NCBI GenBank assembly: GCA_020809705.1
Contig: CP085835.1
Location: 1,488,001 to 1,552,000 of the forward strand
Reading direction: 5' to 3'
DNA from: Calonectria ilicicola
Taxonomy: Eukaryota > Ascomycota > Sordariomycetes > Hypocreales > Nectriaceae
Length of the DNA: 64,000 nt
Part shown: positions 32,747-44,691 of the stretch, in pieces
Numbering within the stretch: the first letter of the stretch is position 1
How the letters are laid out: each line of letters starts with the position of its first letter
Program-made: the position numbers and the translations under genes
The notes under the pieces: generated by a model
What the model was told of the DNA's origin: nothing
Database searches by the model: none
The model's input: only the letters and a program-made list of their open reading frames with translations

Positions 32747-35700
32747 CTAGTCAATTTCCATAGAACTTGAAATTGTTTCATCAAAGTGATGTTTAATCAT
32801 ATCCCCAATTATGTGGTGTCCATTCTCCTTTGCTAATTTCCAAGCGTTCTCAGCAGATTCAAAAATTTCCCCTTCCCCTCCAGCTCCATTATCAAGTAAC
32901 AATTGAACCATGTCAAGTCTTCCGTTTTCTGCTGCTTCTTCCAGAGCCGTGTTTGCTCCTTTGTATCTCCTAAACTCTTCCGACGATGTAGCATTCACAT
33001 CTGCACCATGTCGAATGAGGTATTCAGCAACGGGTATAAACCCGCCACGGGCAGCAAATTGCAGAGCCGTTCCGCCTCCCGGATGGGCTGCCACATTTAC
33101 TTCGGCACCATGTTCGACCAGATACCTCACAATATCTAGAGAACCTACTTTGGCACCCCACTGGACCGCAAAAGCATTTCCCTGCATATTCAGGTCTGGA
33201 GAAGCATCAACTTTTGCGCCAGCTCTTACAAGTCGTTTGACCCATTCAACGTTGCCAGAAGAGGCAGCAATCTGTAAGCAATCGTCTCCGTTAAATTTTG
33301 AAGGAATTGCGTTAACATCTGCTTCATTGTTCATTGACAAAGTTGCTATATCAAAATTCCTCATTATCAAAGCAAGCTGGAGTGCCGTTGCCCCACAGTG
33401 TACATTCCCTGGTGTGTTGACATCAGCGCCGTTTTCAATCAGAAATTGAGTGATAGAGAGCGAATTTGAGATGACAGCGGATTGCAAGGCGCTTTCTAGG
33501 ATAAGATCCGTAGATTTCCAAAATTTGTAGAGCTTTGAGATGTTCATTGGCTTTATGTGATTCTTAAATAAAACCTTTGCTATCTCAACACGATGTAGAA
33601 CACTGGGTGTTTGATACGGACAACCAAAAAATTGGTAATCGTGAGCCGAAAGGCGAGCGCCAGCTTTTAGAAGACGATCCAATATTCTCACTTCTCCCAA
33701 TAAAATTGCGTTATATAATGGGGATCCTAAATCTCCTTTACATTCTTGATTGTAGTCGTTTGGGCTAAAGCCTGCCTCTAGAAGGAGTGATATAATGGCG
33801 TATCGGCATTCGAAGGATATCTTTCTTCTAGGCTGAGAAAATCCCGTCAATAACGCTGTATTGAGAAGCTGGAATGAATGAATCTTTTCATCCCATTTCT
33901 GGATGCAGTCATGGATCGATTTTTGGAGATTTACTGAGGATGCATCCAAATCTCTCAATACAGAAGGATCGACTTCAGAAGTCCATTCCTCAATTAATAT
34001 TCGGTCCATCTTGTAATGTAAGAAGCTTTTCACCAGACAAGGATTCATGACTCGGACGGCTTGGACAAGCGCGGCGAGGCGAATCTGCTCAGGCATTGTA
34101 GACGCCGTTGATCTGCATGACGCTTTATGCAGCATTAATTGCAATGCTTGGAAATCTTCCTGGTACCATTCGCTGTTTCGCATCCAGCTACTCCTGAGAG
34201 CCACTAGATCTAAAGGATCTGCTCCGGCATCCAACAGTACCTCTATCAGATCTAACTTCGTATCAAGATAGGGAAGCTTATCTATGATGGATACGGCTAC
34301 AAGCGGCGAGAAGTTGCTTGTGCGTCCTTCGATGGTAGGATTATTAGGTTTTGCTCCTAATCTTAACAAAAGTTGAAGAAATAAACTGGTATTTCCTCTA
34401 AGAATGGAAACTGTAAGAGGCGTAACACAGCTGCAGCTGTTGGAATTGCCAATCTCAAGTAAACGGGGTCTGTTCTTGGATATGAAGGGGCTGAAACATG
34501 ATACACCATATAAATTCAGTTCGGCGCCCTTCGAGACAAGGAACTTTGTCATATCAAAGTCTCCGCATTCAACCGCAGTTACAAGTGCCGTGCTATAACG
34601 GGTCAGGCCGCAAACACACGCTCCCACTTCAACTTCGAGCATTGCACCTCGTTCAATAAGTTTTGCGGCAATCTTTGGGTTACGTCGCCGAACGGCAGCG
34701 CAAAGTGCAGTCTCTTCAATGCCGTTGTATTTAACGATCTCGTTGAGTTGTAACCTCTTCTGAATAAGATAATCCGCTAAAGCTAGGTTCTCGTGAATAA
34801 TCGACTGGTGGAGCAATCCGCTCAGATTTTGGGATGGGTGCCGAAGAGTCTGTTCAAATTCTTGTTCGTATAACGAATCTAAAGACTCGAGGCTCATAGT
34901 ACTGAGTATTGGCAACATCTTTGTCCTTTTTATTTGACAAGCATCCGGAGAGAACCACCCAACTATGCCCTTACACAAGCCCAATAATTCTCCTGCCACT
35001 TTAGGCTCGCAGTAACAAAGCACCTTTTTGAGGAAATATTTTTTCTGGCTCTCATTTTCATTTGATCGATACTATCAACAATCCATGAGGTTTCTCCAGG
35101 TCTAAGTGACGGAAACAATTTGTAAATATCTTCAGCATGTTTACCGTCTTCACTGAGATCTTCTTCTTCTGTGTTGTGATTTTTTATGTCGTGTTTGTTA
35201 ACAATATTTTGATCAGCGTCTTCTTCAACAAAAATGTATGAATCAATTTCTTCTCCGTTCGGAATGTGGGGATAAATAGTAGAGAGAATTTGGGAGCAAA
35301 GTTGAAACTTTTTATTTTTCATACAATGTAAGAATGTTCCGATCATCGGTTTCGCCCCAAGCATCAATAATTGATCAACAGTGTCGAAATCTTCATTTTC
35401 TGGATCTATGGCATATTTCAAGGGTCTCAGATAAACTACATCATGCGGAGGAGATCTTCTGCAGTATGGTGCAGTCCTATTCAAATCACCTCCCTCCTGA
35501 CAAAGCTGAAGAATAATGGCTTTCGGGAAATTGTTGATTAAGCTATCTGAGTCATATTGGAACTGGTAACACTGATCCAAATAGCCCATCATACATGTCG
35601 CCAATGCCACATTCATCTCTGCTTTGCAGGGTGTACCAGACTTGGTTTGAACTTTTAAAAACTCTGTTACCAAGTCGTTCAGATGGTATCTTGAAGCAAT

Positions 35701-37174
35701 AGTAAGAGGTGAATGATGCAGTCGACCTTGTCCAAGAAGTCTCATGAGCGGATTCTTTTTTGGACACGGCTTGCTGAAGTTCATACCAAGGTCTTCAGAA
35801 TGTATATAGGCCCCTCTCTCGACTAGAAAAGACACAAAATCGGTGATGATTTGTGAGTTTTCTTGTATCGCCAAGGCTACCTCTTCAGCTTCATCAATAA
35901 TGTCTAGATCCAAATGATAGTACCAGCCTATTATGGCTAAAACTATTGCGCTGCTTTTCCATTCCATACCAGGTTGGTCTAGTCTTGCACCTGGCGTATG
36001 AGAAGCTTCGATGTTGACAGATCACCGGAAAGAAGGGTGAATTGCAATGGATTCAGCGCAACGTATTCAAGGGAGCCTTTCTGATCAATGCAGACATATG
36101 GGCGGTAACAATGATGGTTGTTCGGGTCTACCCCATGATGAAGCAAATCCCGCACAACATTCGAATCTCTCGATTCGATTGCGAGTGGGAAAATCTTCTC
36201 CAAAATAGCCCTAAGACTAGGTTGGTGGAGGGCTGCAGAAGAAATGAGCAATTTGAAGCCGTCCATGTTTTTGAGCGTACGGAAAATCTTTTTTCTCATT
36301 GCCAAGTCGTCTTCAGTAGCTGAGTCACACTCAGACCCCTGAATGAAATTGTTGGATAGCAAATAAGCAAAGAGTTGCAGCCATTGTTGATAGTCTATCT
36401 TTTGAATTTCGCCCTGGTTTGAGGTTGTAACAGGAAACGCAATACTAGTTGGAAAATGCATCGATAATGATTGCCCATATTTCAGCAGCTCCGATACAGT
36501 TGGGTTATCTGCTGGGATTACCAAGTCTAGGTGATGATCGATTTTTTCTGTGAGCTCTAATTAGTTTTGATGACTACCATAAAAGGCTGGTCATAGCTAC
36601 TTGAAATAACTTTCCAAAATCGTTCAAACAAAAGATTTGGATCCTCGTCTATGAGTGGTGATTGAACAGAAATGGTGAAGTCGGGTGGTGTCTGGGGTGA
36701 TGAATCCCCTGAAGTTGTTAGCCATATATTTGATAAGGGAAAACGAAGTAAAGTATTACGGGTAAATTCTATCTGGTTCAGTGCAGTGAGATGGCCTTGC
36801 GTACGAAGCATTTTTTGCGTGACTAGCTTCCCATTGCGGGATAGTCGAACCTCCTTCCCACGTCGCTGCGCTTTTGAGACTTTAAAACTAGCCTTTTTCC
36901 AGTCCGCAGTGGGTGTTGTTTTGGAATATTTTTCAAACTCCCAAAACTTGAAGTGTGAGGTGTAATGTGACTTCCTAGTAGGAGTTAGTATTGATTGACA
37001 GGTATACTAGTGAGCAAGGAGTGCATACGATGCTTCAAAGTCATGCTTATCCTTCATGGCTTGTATAACATCCTTCAAGGGAAGATCTTTGTCAATGTAG
37101 AGATCGTAGAGGGTATGCTTAAACTTGGACCAAGTGGCCTCGTTGTGTTTGATGATGCTCGATTTGCGCGGCAT
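32747..37174 (-). pseudogene. Large Clr5-ankyrin repeat gene broken by four frameshifts
   Basis: ATG at 37174 opens a Clr5 domain (TWSKFKHTLYDLYIDKDLPL, VIQAMKDKHDFEAS). A 54-nt intron (37028-36975, branch ACTAAC) joins it to KSHYTSHFKFWEFEKY, completing the domain. The frame is then lost and regained at four places, each consistent with one missing base: about 36857 (GGG run), about 36560, about 35990, and 35039-35044 (six T on +, A6 in the gene). If continuous it would encode about 1,450 residues. The last about 700 are ankyrin-type repeats (VEWVKRLVRAGAKVDA, LDIVRYLVEHGAEVNVAA, AEYLIRHGADVNATS, LDMVQLLLDNGA). Clr5-ankyrin proteins are common and highly variable in filamentous fungi; their roles are mostly unknown. 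Apart from these sites no internal stop is seen, so sequencing error is a serious alternative to pseudogenisation. Confidence 0.78.
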
Positions 37175-37359
37175 GATGTGATGATGGAGGAACGGCTTTG
37201 CAGTGAGAGTAGCATGAGATTTGAGGTAACCCAATCAGGCCAGAGGGCTGCTTATTTATGTTGAACGAGCTGGGCTGTCTGTCCAAGTTGTCCCGTGCTC
37301 TCAACAGCCTCACCTCGCGGCGCCATAATAATCCGCTGATATCAGCTCATGAGATTGAG

Positions 37360-37950
37360 GTTGCTGATTGGTCTAGGTCCAAAATTCAGAACTGTTTATG
37401 CATGTTACCCCTCCCTTGCTCATCTGAAACATGACTGGGCAAAATCCAAATTCTGAACAAGACGCACGTGAGGGATTACGCCAAGGGTCTCGGCAAACAA
37501 TGCGTGCCTCGGTCGCCGCGATTGGCCAATGTCCAAATTCCCATCATGGTGATTCCATCGTCATCAGTAGCGTCCGCCTAAAACTGCACAAGTCCAGAAT
37601 TCTGTTCCACAGCGGGAACCCAGGTTGCAAGTACACCTTGGCCATGCATGATTGGCCAATGTCCAAATTCCCATCACGGTGATCCCATCGTCACCAGTAG
37701 CGTCCGGCTAAGACTGCACAGCAGCAACCCAGGTTATCACTACATCTCGACGCCCATGATTGGCCAGTGACCAAATTCCTGTCCCACCTCGACGATTCCC
37801 ACCAACCCCGATGTCTATTGTTGGATAAGATCCAAATTCTGATTAAGAAGGTTGCTGCGCGCAAGGTATTCTAACATTTCGTAATGGCGCATACCGCTAT
37901 CACCACTGCGATTGGTCCATGTCCAAATTTCAAGCATGGCCTAGGCCCGA
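37360..37950. repeat. Degenerate CCAAT-containing repeat array
   Basis: A 71-bp unit occurs at 37520-37590 and again at 37650-37720 with about 90 percent identity, starting GATTGGCCAATGTCCAAATT. Shorter, more diverged copies begin near 37367 (ATTGGTCTAGGTCCAAAATT), 37758 (ATTGGCCAGTGACCAAATT) and 37910 (ATTGGTCCATGTCCAAATT). ATTGGCCAAT is a two-way CCAAT box, the target of the HAP/CBF complex. The array lies between the minus-strand Clr5-ankyrin gene and the plus-strand small gene at 38185, so it is probably promoter DNA for one or both. Confidence 0.7.
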
Positions 37951-38184
37951 GATTTCCATCGACACCAATAGCCGCGATCCAACTTTAGCAATAATCATCT
38001 TTCTCCCCCATACCCTGTCAGTATGCAACATCGTCCTTATTATATATTACTCACTCGATGCCCGTTCTCTACATGGCTTTCATTCTCAACTCTCATCGCT
38101 TTCGCTGTTCCCTACATCTATCTACTTGCTTCACGCCGTCGTACTACCTTTTACTTCAAATTTCTCTTGATCATCCACATCACC

Positions 38185-38654
38185 ATGTCTAACGTTTCCA
38201 ACACGGGCGAACGGTGCGTTGCTTGCAGTGTACAAAAACAGTATGCGTCCTCCTCTCCACACTTTCTTGCGTTAGTATTATTATTTTCAACAAGCCCGCT
38301 CCTCGATTCTCCCCTTAACCAATCATCTTCATAATAAACTCTAGCCTTGTTGTCCGACGGCAGTTCTACCGAAGTTCCCTAATCCACCAAATCCACCTTA
38401 GAGATAATACATAACACTCTCAACTAATCACCATCTCTTTTCCTAGGGCTCGTTCTAGCGATACGACGCTAGACACAGTCACCAATTCCCAACAATATAC
38501 AGCCGCATACATGCCCGACAACATCTTCATGGTCATTTCAGAGACAGGTGGCGAAAAAGACCGAGTCAATCATTACCAAAAAAAAGCTCAGGCTATGCTC
38601 GCAGAGGTCATGCCCAAGCTTCAAAGCGAGAAGACGACTTCCTCACCTTCTAGT
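38185..38654 (+). CDS. Small two-exon hypothetical protein, ~87 aa
   Basis: I do not recognise the family. Exon 1 is 38185-38240 (MSNVSNTGERCVACSVQK) and exon 2 is 38447-38654. The 206-nt intron has a GTATGC donor, a CTAAT-type branch (CAACTAATC) and a TTTTCCTAG acceptor, and the phases match (CA+G). Exon 2 reads NIFMVISETGGEKDRVNHYQ and continues KKAQAMLAEVMPKLQSEK before TAG. The product is hydrophilic, probably helical at the end, with two Cys near the start (CVAC). The ATG context CACCATGT follows a C/T-rich leader, and CCAAT-repeat DNA lies upstream. Support rests on splice-site quality and coding-like composition, not on homology. Confidence 0.5.
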
Positions 38655-39900
38655 CATCGGTGACGGGTGATGTATGTATCAAGGTGTTACTGGTCTACAC
38701 TTAAATCTAGAAATCATTTCGTGGCGCGAAAAGCTACTAGTCTAATTTTTAAATTTAAGCAGTAGAAAGATTGAGTGTGTTCCCCTTGTGCCCAAAATAG
38801 TCTTCCGCATGTAAAGCATGATATATTATCCAACTACCATCCAATGCTCGCATTTAATTAAAGGTTTCCTTCGATTTTTTCACTCCCAAAGGAGGCTAAT
38901 GGAGACTTGGTGCCTGAAAAACAGAAATAAATTCACTTACACACACTCAGCTACCGGGCATGGGAAATACCACACCAAGGCCTGCTTGTTCAAGATGGGG
39001 CGGATGTTGGATATTTACGTGTGTATTTCCCAGCCACTTCACCATTTCTTGCTGAGAAGACTAAGTAAGTCGTCTAAGCCGCCTTTGTTTTGTATCCAGT
39101 CTGTATAAAGCCTTCTTTAAAGTTTTTGAGTGTGAAAGCAAGTTCTTCCATCCAGTGATGAACAAGAAGTCAGCGGGTGGAAATTTAAGTTGCACTCCAG
39201 TCGAATAAAGGGTTAGGGTTAGGGTTGTTTGCGGTTATCCTATCTGTCACCTCCATCAAGTTTCCAATCGTGTGTGGTTGCATCAATAGAGGATAAAATT
39301 TGAAAAATCATAACTACTCATTTTGGTCCTGGTCTTCTGAAGCAAAACTCAGTCGGAGGCCTGCAACTAATACTTCGAGGCCAGTGATCAGAATAACGTG
39401 CGCACGGACCGTGTTGGTTCAACATCCCTGTTTGTAATCACAAAGTGGAACAGGGGTGATGAGATTAATCACTGGACGGTTGGGCAAAAGCTGGGCCAAT
39501 AATCGCTAATGCGGCAATTACTGCAGCATGCAACAGTGTACGAGAGCCTCCGTACGAGTGATGTGTTCATACAGAGCTGGCTGCGATGGATCAGGCCGTA
39601 GCAGAAGGACATCACACATTTCCGCTAGTGGTAGTGCCATACTAGATAGATGGTGCTCGATCCAAAAATGCACCCATTTTTCTCTTAATGCTTGCTTAAT
39701 GCTAGGCCACGAATCACTGTCGCACTTCAACATGGGATATACATACTCTAGATTGGTCGAGATGCGCTTTAGAAAGGCTTTTCTGAAGTGTGATGCTACA
39801 ATCATCTGTTGTAGTGTGAGCACAACTCTTTTCCATGCTGAACCGCTGCCGATTTCAACGCGATGCCAATTCCGGGGCCGACATCATTCTTGTGAGCCAT
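38655..39900. other. No supported gene; one open fragment
   Basis: A minus-strand frame at 39518-39823 (FLKRISTNLEYVYPMLKCD, EKWVHFWIEHHLSSMALPLA) looks coding but has no assignable partner exons or family; it may be the end of a decayed gene. The rest is featureless apart from the telomere-type repeat at 39210. Confidence 0.4.
39210..39226 (+). repeat. Interstitial telomere-type repeat (TTAGGG)
   Basis: GGGTTAGGGTTAGGGTT, nearly three TTAGGG units, G-rich strand on + as in the copy at 5625. The flanks of the two copies share no obvious similarity. Confidence 0.7.
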
Positions 39901-40439
39901 TCAGGCGCTACAAGACCCCGATCACCAGCCTCTCTACCCCTCCAACCTGCGCCTGTGATGATCAGCCAACACTAGGCGGCCATTGGTAGCAAAGTCCCTG
40001 CAAGCGAGCGAAACCTGTGTCCCCCATAAGCCAGATTTGGCAATGATGAGAATAAGTTTGACCGTGACTAGCTTAGCCGGATATAGGGGCCACCACGGAT
40101 CAGTATCCTATTGTGGCGGGAAGTGATATAATCTTTCATGAAGCTCAAAAGAGCCCGAACGGAAGGTCGCCAGCCCGTCTTACGAGGTGTCTGTGGTCGG
40201 CCAACGTCTAAATCGGACCAGATCGTCTTGGGGTTGTTCTTGTAAATACCCATGACAAAACTATAGTGGTGACATGCTTGAGATCATTGCTTACTATGTA
40301 TGACGTCTAGGGTGTCCTTTGGGTCTCAATCTTGGTTATGGCTGTCTCGTATACTGTAGTAGGAAAATTGTTGTTTTTGTTGGTTCTTATGCCAATCCAG
40401 ACTCTAGCCCTTCATGACCAAATCTCGTTCTTCTAGATT

Positions 40440-41000
40440 GGGATCGGCCAGGCTTCTCTTGTGAAGCTTGCGCGAGCTGGGCTCTTTGTCTTGTCCTCCT
40501 TTTCACAGTTTCCAAGCACCTTTTGCAACAAGCCTCGTGCTTCTTGAATGTAGGACCCATCTTGCTAACACGGGCTTCAGTGTGTTATCTCCTGACCGAT
40601 CCTAGATCGTGGAACTACCCCAGCTTGCAGAAACGACCAGCCCTCAGCAGTGATATGATCGCCACGAGCGCATTAGACGGGTCACCAACAATTTTAGCGG
40701 CACTGAAGGCCGTGTTCCTGGTTAACCATCCCCTCACTCGCAGTCATGCGGTTGCCACGCCGCGCGCCGATTTTTCCAGCAAATGGGATGACGGATAGCA
40801 GGACTGAGACTATATTGAGGATAAAAACCTCCTCCATTTCCTCTTTGATGGTCTCACCGTTATTCATCCCCGCATCTTCCATGGGCTGAACAGCCTGTAC
40901 AGGGAGGAAGACGGGGACCGATAACACCTAGGGCACATCGCTGTTGTTATCACCCCAAATACCAACGACTACGGTCAAAAGTCGCGATGATATGCCGGTG
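40440..41000 (-). pseudogene. Fragment like the C-terminus of class V chitinases
   Basis: Minus-strand pieces in different frames read EEVFILNIVSVLLSVIPFAGKIGA, here cut as EEVFILNIVSVLLSVIPF and AGKIGA, then NTAFSAAKIVGDPSNALVAI and ISLLRAGRF, then KMGPTFKKHEACCKRCLETV. From memory this order (hydrophobic FILNIVS helix, I-G-DP-A block, FKK-C-K end) is that of the C-terminal extension of subgroup-C class V chitinases in Hypocreales. No LysM, chitin-binding or GH18 catalytic sequence was recognised upstream on this strand. Frame changes and stops show that it is not functional. The assignment is from memory of the family and could be wrong. Confidence 0.4.
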
Positions 41001-44000
41001 TAGACTTGTCTGGCTTTGTTTTCATATTCTTGATGACTTCCTTGGAATCCAGGATCGCCAAGACATCTCCAAGTTTGAGATAACCCGTATTTTGGGGATT
41101 AATCATGGTGTGTAGGATTGTAAATTCGGGCCCTAGGCGGCGGGCAGTTTTACACCATCTTATTGTGGTCTATTTTTATCTTGAGGTCCCCGGACTCGAC
41201 CCGGTCTTTAATGGTGCCCGTGTCTTCCTCAAGGGTCTCCCAGAAGCTTTCTTCGTCCTTCAGCGTAAGCTTGGTGATGCTCATGCCCACGACTGCTATG
41301 TGCTTCTTTGACTCCGGGCGAGCAAGGAATTGTCAAGTATCTTTTCGACAGGACTGTTTGCGAGGATGGGTTCACAATCGTCGGCAATGTCTCCATCGCT
41401 GGCAAGCTCCTTCAGGTTGATGTACGCTTTGCTTTGGGGACGGTTCATACTGCCCGAGATATACTTGTGTCGTTACTGTTGCCGCTGCTGATGTCGCTAT
41501 TGCTGTAGTACTTATCTAGATCGACGGCCCAGTCAGATACACCACTAGAGTCGAGCGCCCTTGGTAAAGAAGGCCCACCTACATAAGTATATGATCCTCT
41601 TAGTGTTAGTTGGCATCGGGCTTGGGTCGAAAGTATGGGAGGGTAGCCTCATTCCAGCAGACGTGCTGCTTGACCTTAGCATTGTTGCAGAGATCCCGTT
41701 TTTCGTTGTTCAACCTCTGGGACTTGTCGAGAGTGGTGTCACAGCGCTTAGCTAGATCATTGCAAAGATCGCCTAGCCCGCCAATCTAGGCACGACACTT
41801 AGCCCTGCGGTGCAGGATTTGAGGCGTTTCGTATCTTAGGATGGCGATATTGGATCTTTTGCTACGAGTGGTTCGGTTAGCTTGCAATAGATAACACTTG
41901 AAAGGCCAGAGTTCGATTTCTGTGTTCTTGAATCTCATGGAGCAATCTGAAGACTCAAATAACTTGAGTTCTTCTTGAAATACAGGGTTTCCTGAACCGT
42001 CGGACTCATGCAAATATGAGGGTCGACTTGCATTCATCTGCGGCATTCAGGGGCTTCTAAAAAGCTCTGAGTGCCAAAGGAGTGTTATTGATGCTTCCAT
42101 CAATTTGGCCACTATCGATAGGGACCGATTCGTGGTAGAAGACGCTTGTCTTGTTGGAGTTCTTGTGCATATCCGAGGCGTATATCGACTTCCTCGACTT
42201 GACTTCGTCCAGGAAGCGCTTCTCAGGGGCGCCAGGGCTGAGATGCGTTCAATTGAGAGGGTTTGGTCTGGGGATGCTGCACTATACTAGACACGGGTTG
42301 ACAAGGTCCGCCTCATCCTGTGCAGAGGCGCTGCTAGCAAGTTACAGTAGGCTGATGTCGGCTGAAGTGGGTGCTGCCACATCATTAAAAGAGACACGAC
42401 GGTGTCACCATACAGCAAGAGAATGAAAGTTAGTAAATGTTGATATGCATTAATTAGGATATAAGTGAACGATTAAATGAATGGCTGAATGGGTTGAGGA
42501 ATGAAGGAGGAATGAAGAGTGAGTGGAAAAACAAACTGTTTCAACAAACGACAAGAAAGGGACGCCCAAGGGAGATAGAACGGTGACTATTTACAAATGT
42601 ACGGATCAACATCTGTCAAGGAAGAACCACACGGAACGAGTCATCCACCAAGACTCGGTTCGCTCCAAACCACTCGAAGGAGTCAGACTATAGACTTTCC
42701 GAATATTGTGTGTCCTAAGCCAATCTGTCCGCACTCATGTCTCTAACCTCTTGCATGTGGCTGGCCAGGCTTCTCGAAGTGTTTCTACCCAGTATGACTG
42801 TGTTTTATGCAAGCTCCAGCATCGAAAGAAACACTATTGCAGTGTGTGGATTGTGAGTAGCTTCAGAAAAGAAGCCCTTCGGCTTAGTTAATTCTCACCT
42901 TAGTCCCCAATTTTGGGCCCTTGATCCAGCTCTCATGAAGTCGACACCCCATCTCCTTGAGGGCGGCTCGCTCGGTATTCGGTTACCAAACACATTGAAA
43001 TTCTACTGGTTGATGACTTTGGTCCGAGCGCTTGGGTGAGAAGGCGTTAGATTCTATCTTTCGGTCAGCCACACCCGGTCTAGAACCTCACCAGGTTGTC
43101 CTCAGCTCCTGATTATAGCGCCACGTGCTGCAGCCCGCCAAGCGACCCGGGCCCCAGGCCACTGGAACTTCTTTCCTCTGTTCGTCCGCGGGGGCGGGTC
43201 CGAGCTAACATGAGCAGGGCATGCATGGCAACCCGCCTATCACCATGCAGCCTGTTGGAAAGGGAATGGGAACGGAACAGAAGTGACATGCAACAAGACC
43301 ATTTTCCTTAGACTGCCAAATTTCTATTGGGTGGCGCACCTGAGACAAGCATGAGACTATTGAATACTATTGAATGTCACATTCCAAATCCAAGCGAACA
43401 CTATGCAGGCAAAAGAGCTTCTTCCAGTAGCACAGGCCTCCTAGTTTGCAACCGAGACGGGATGTTCCAGACCCCCGGACCAAATTTGGCGGCAGGAACC
43501 CATGCAAGCAACCTATCGTCTCGCTATGCTATGTCATTCTTCGGCGGGTGTCAGAACACATGATTGGATGTGGCTTTCTGCGTTTCGCCAGCAGACCAGA
43601 AAACCCACGCTATCTCAACTACTGGACTCAACCGCGCCATAGTCTCCCTGACCTTGGACATTATAGCGCTATGTGGCTAAGCTGAACCATCTTACTCACT
43701 GGGATTGGATGTGATGGCGTTGCGTGGCCGAGCTGAACCATGTCAATGATGGTTTAGTTCCTTTAGGAATGCTGTGATTGAGTAAAGTTCCCTGCTTCCA
43801 GCTTGCGCTGGTCAATGCATCCATGATACGACTTGATGGACTTTGGAGAATAAACTAACTTTGAATCCGGGAGACAAGATCCGTGCGTACGTGCTGTTTT
43901 CAATTATAAAAGAACAAGAATCCAGTTGCTTGACTCCACTTCTGCATCACTCATCCTGAAAAGCTTTTGTACCCATCTATTCAATCCATTAACACACACT

Positions 44001-44028
44001 TCATCCTACAAACCTCCAAATTCTCATC
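41001..44028. other. No supported gene
   Basis: Three kilobases with only short frames. Minus-strand stretches around 41190-41450 (ITKLTLKDEESFWETLEEDT) look coding-like and may belong to the relic to the left. From 42440 to 42560 the + strand is purine-rich (repeated GAATGA). The last about 100 bases are C/A-rich and probably the leader of the gene at 44029, with a possible TATA motif (TTATAAAAG) near 43904. Confidence 0.4.
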
Positions 44029-44691
44029 ATGTCTTCTTCTGACTGCAAGGACTTCTGCTGGTGGATTGGCGTAAGTAATTCTCCTTGAATACACAATGAG
44101 AAAACCCCCCAATACTAATTCTTTCAACGCTATAGGTCGAGTACGAGACCAACCAGCCCCATGGCACTCTCAAAGAGATTAATGGAGGTAATGCCGACAT
44201 TAACTACGACAATGGCGGAAGGTAAGCAGGACACCCAACTCTCCTGTCGAGAAGAGATTTACCAGAATTCTCATTGACTGTTTTGATCAAATAAAGCAAC
44301 GTCTGGCTCAGAAGACTCCCAGCCGGCTCTCCGGATAAAATGATGAGCAATCTCTTCATTGCTATTGGACATGGTGATGGATCTCGCCATGATGATCTCG
44401 CCAAAGGAGCTGGAGGCGACTACCGATACATGGACGGCGTATGGGACGGGACAGCCACTCGGTAAGTTGTACTGTTGGGATAACGTAGGCCTTCAGTGCT
44501 ATTAGGAATTTATGCTAACATCACATGATTCATTCAGATATATCACTGACCTTGCTTTGTGGCGTCAGAGTGAGCCCCAAGGTGGTGTTCCGCCAGGGTG
44601 GAATGGCAAGACTAATGATATTAATGCTGGTCGCAAAGGTGACTGTTTATACATCGTGTGGAAGACGAAGGAGTACACTGGACCTAGGTAG
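44029..44691 (+). CDS. Small beta-prism-like protein (MABP/VPS62-like), ~148 aa
   Basis: Four exons, 44029-44070, 44136-44221, 44297-44461 and 44538-44691, joined by three GT-AG introns of 65, 75 and 76 nt in consistent phase. The N-terminus is WWIGVEYETNQPHGTLKEIN. The middle is Gly/Asp-rich (AIGHGDGSRHDDLAKGAGGD). The C-terminal third has the pattern RYITDLALW, PPGWNGKTNDINAGR, DCLYIVWK. The I-x-D...P-x-GW-x-G-x-T-x-DIN-x-GR-x-G...LYI-x-W order resembles beta-prism repeats of MABP/VPS62-like proteins, which bind membranes or other ligands. There is no signal peptide or TM, so it is probably cytosolic. The family call is by pattern memory; gene structure is well supported. A typical short fungal leader (CATCCTACAAACC..TCATC) precedes the ATG. 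Confidence 0.72.

Noticed and set aside
32910..33449. 179-codon frame on + opposite the ankyrin gene
   Set aside because: Antisense shadow of the repeat-coding strand; composition (Ser/Ala/Pro) is typical of a mirrored ankyrin frame.
41860..41935. tRNA-like stretch around a GTTCGATT box
   Set aside because: The T-loop-like box is not accompanied by a matching acceptor stem or D-arm.
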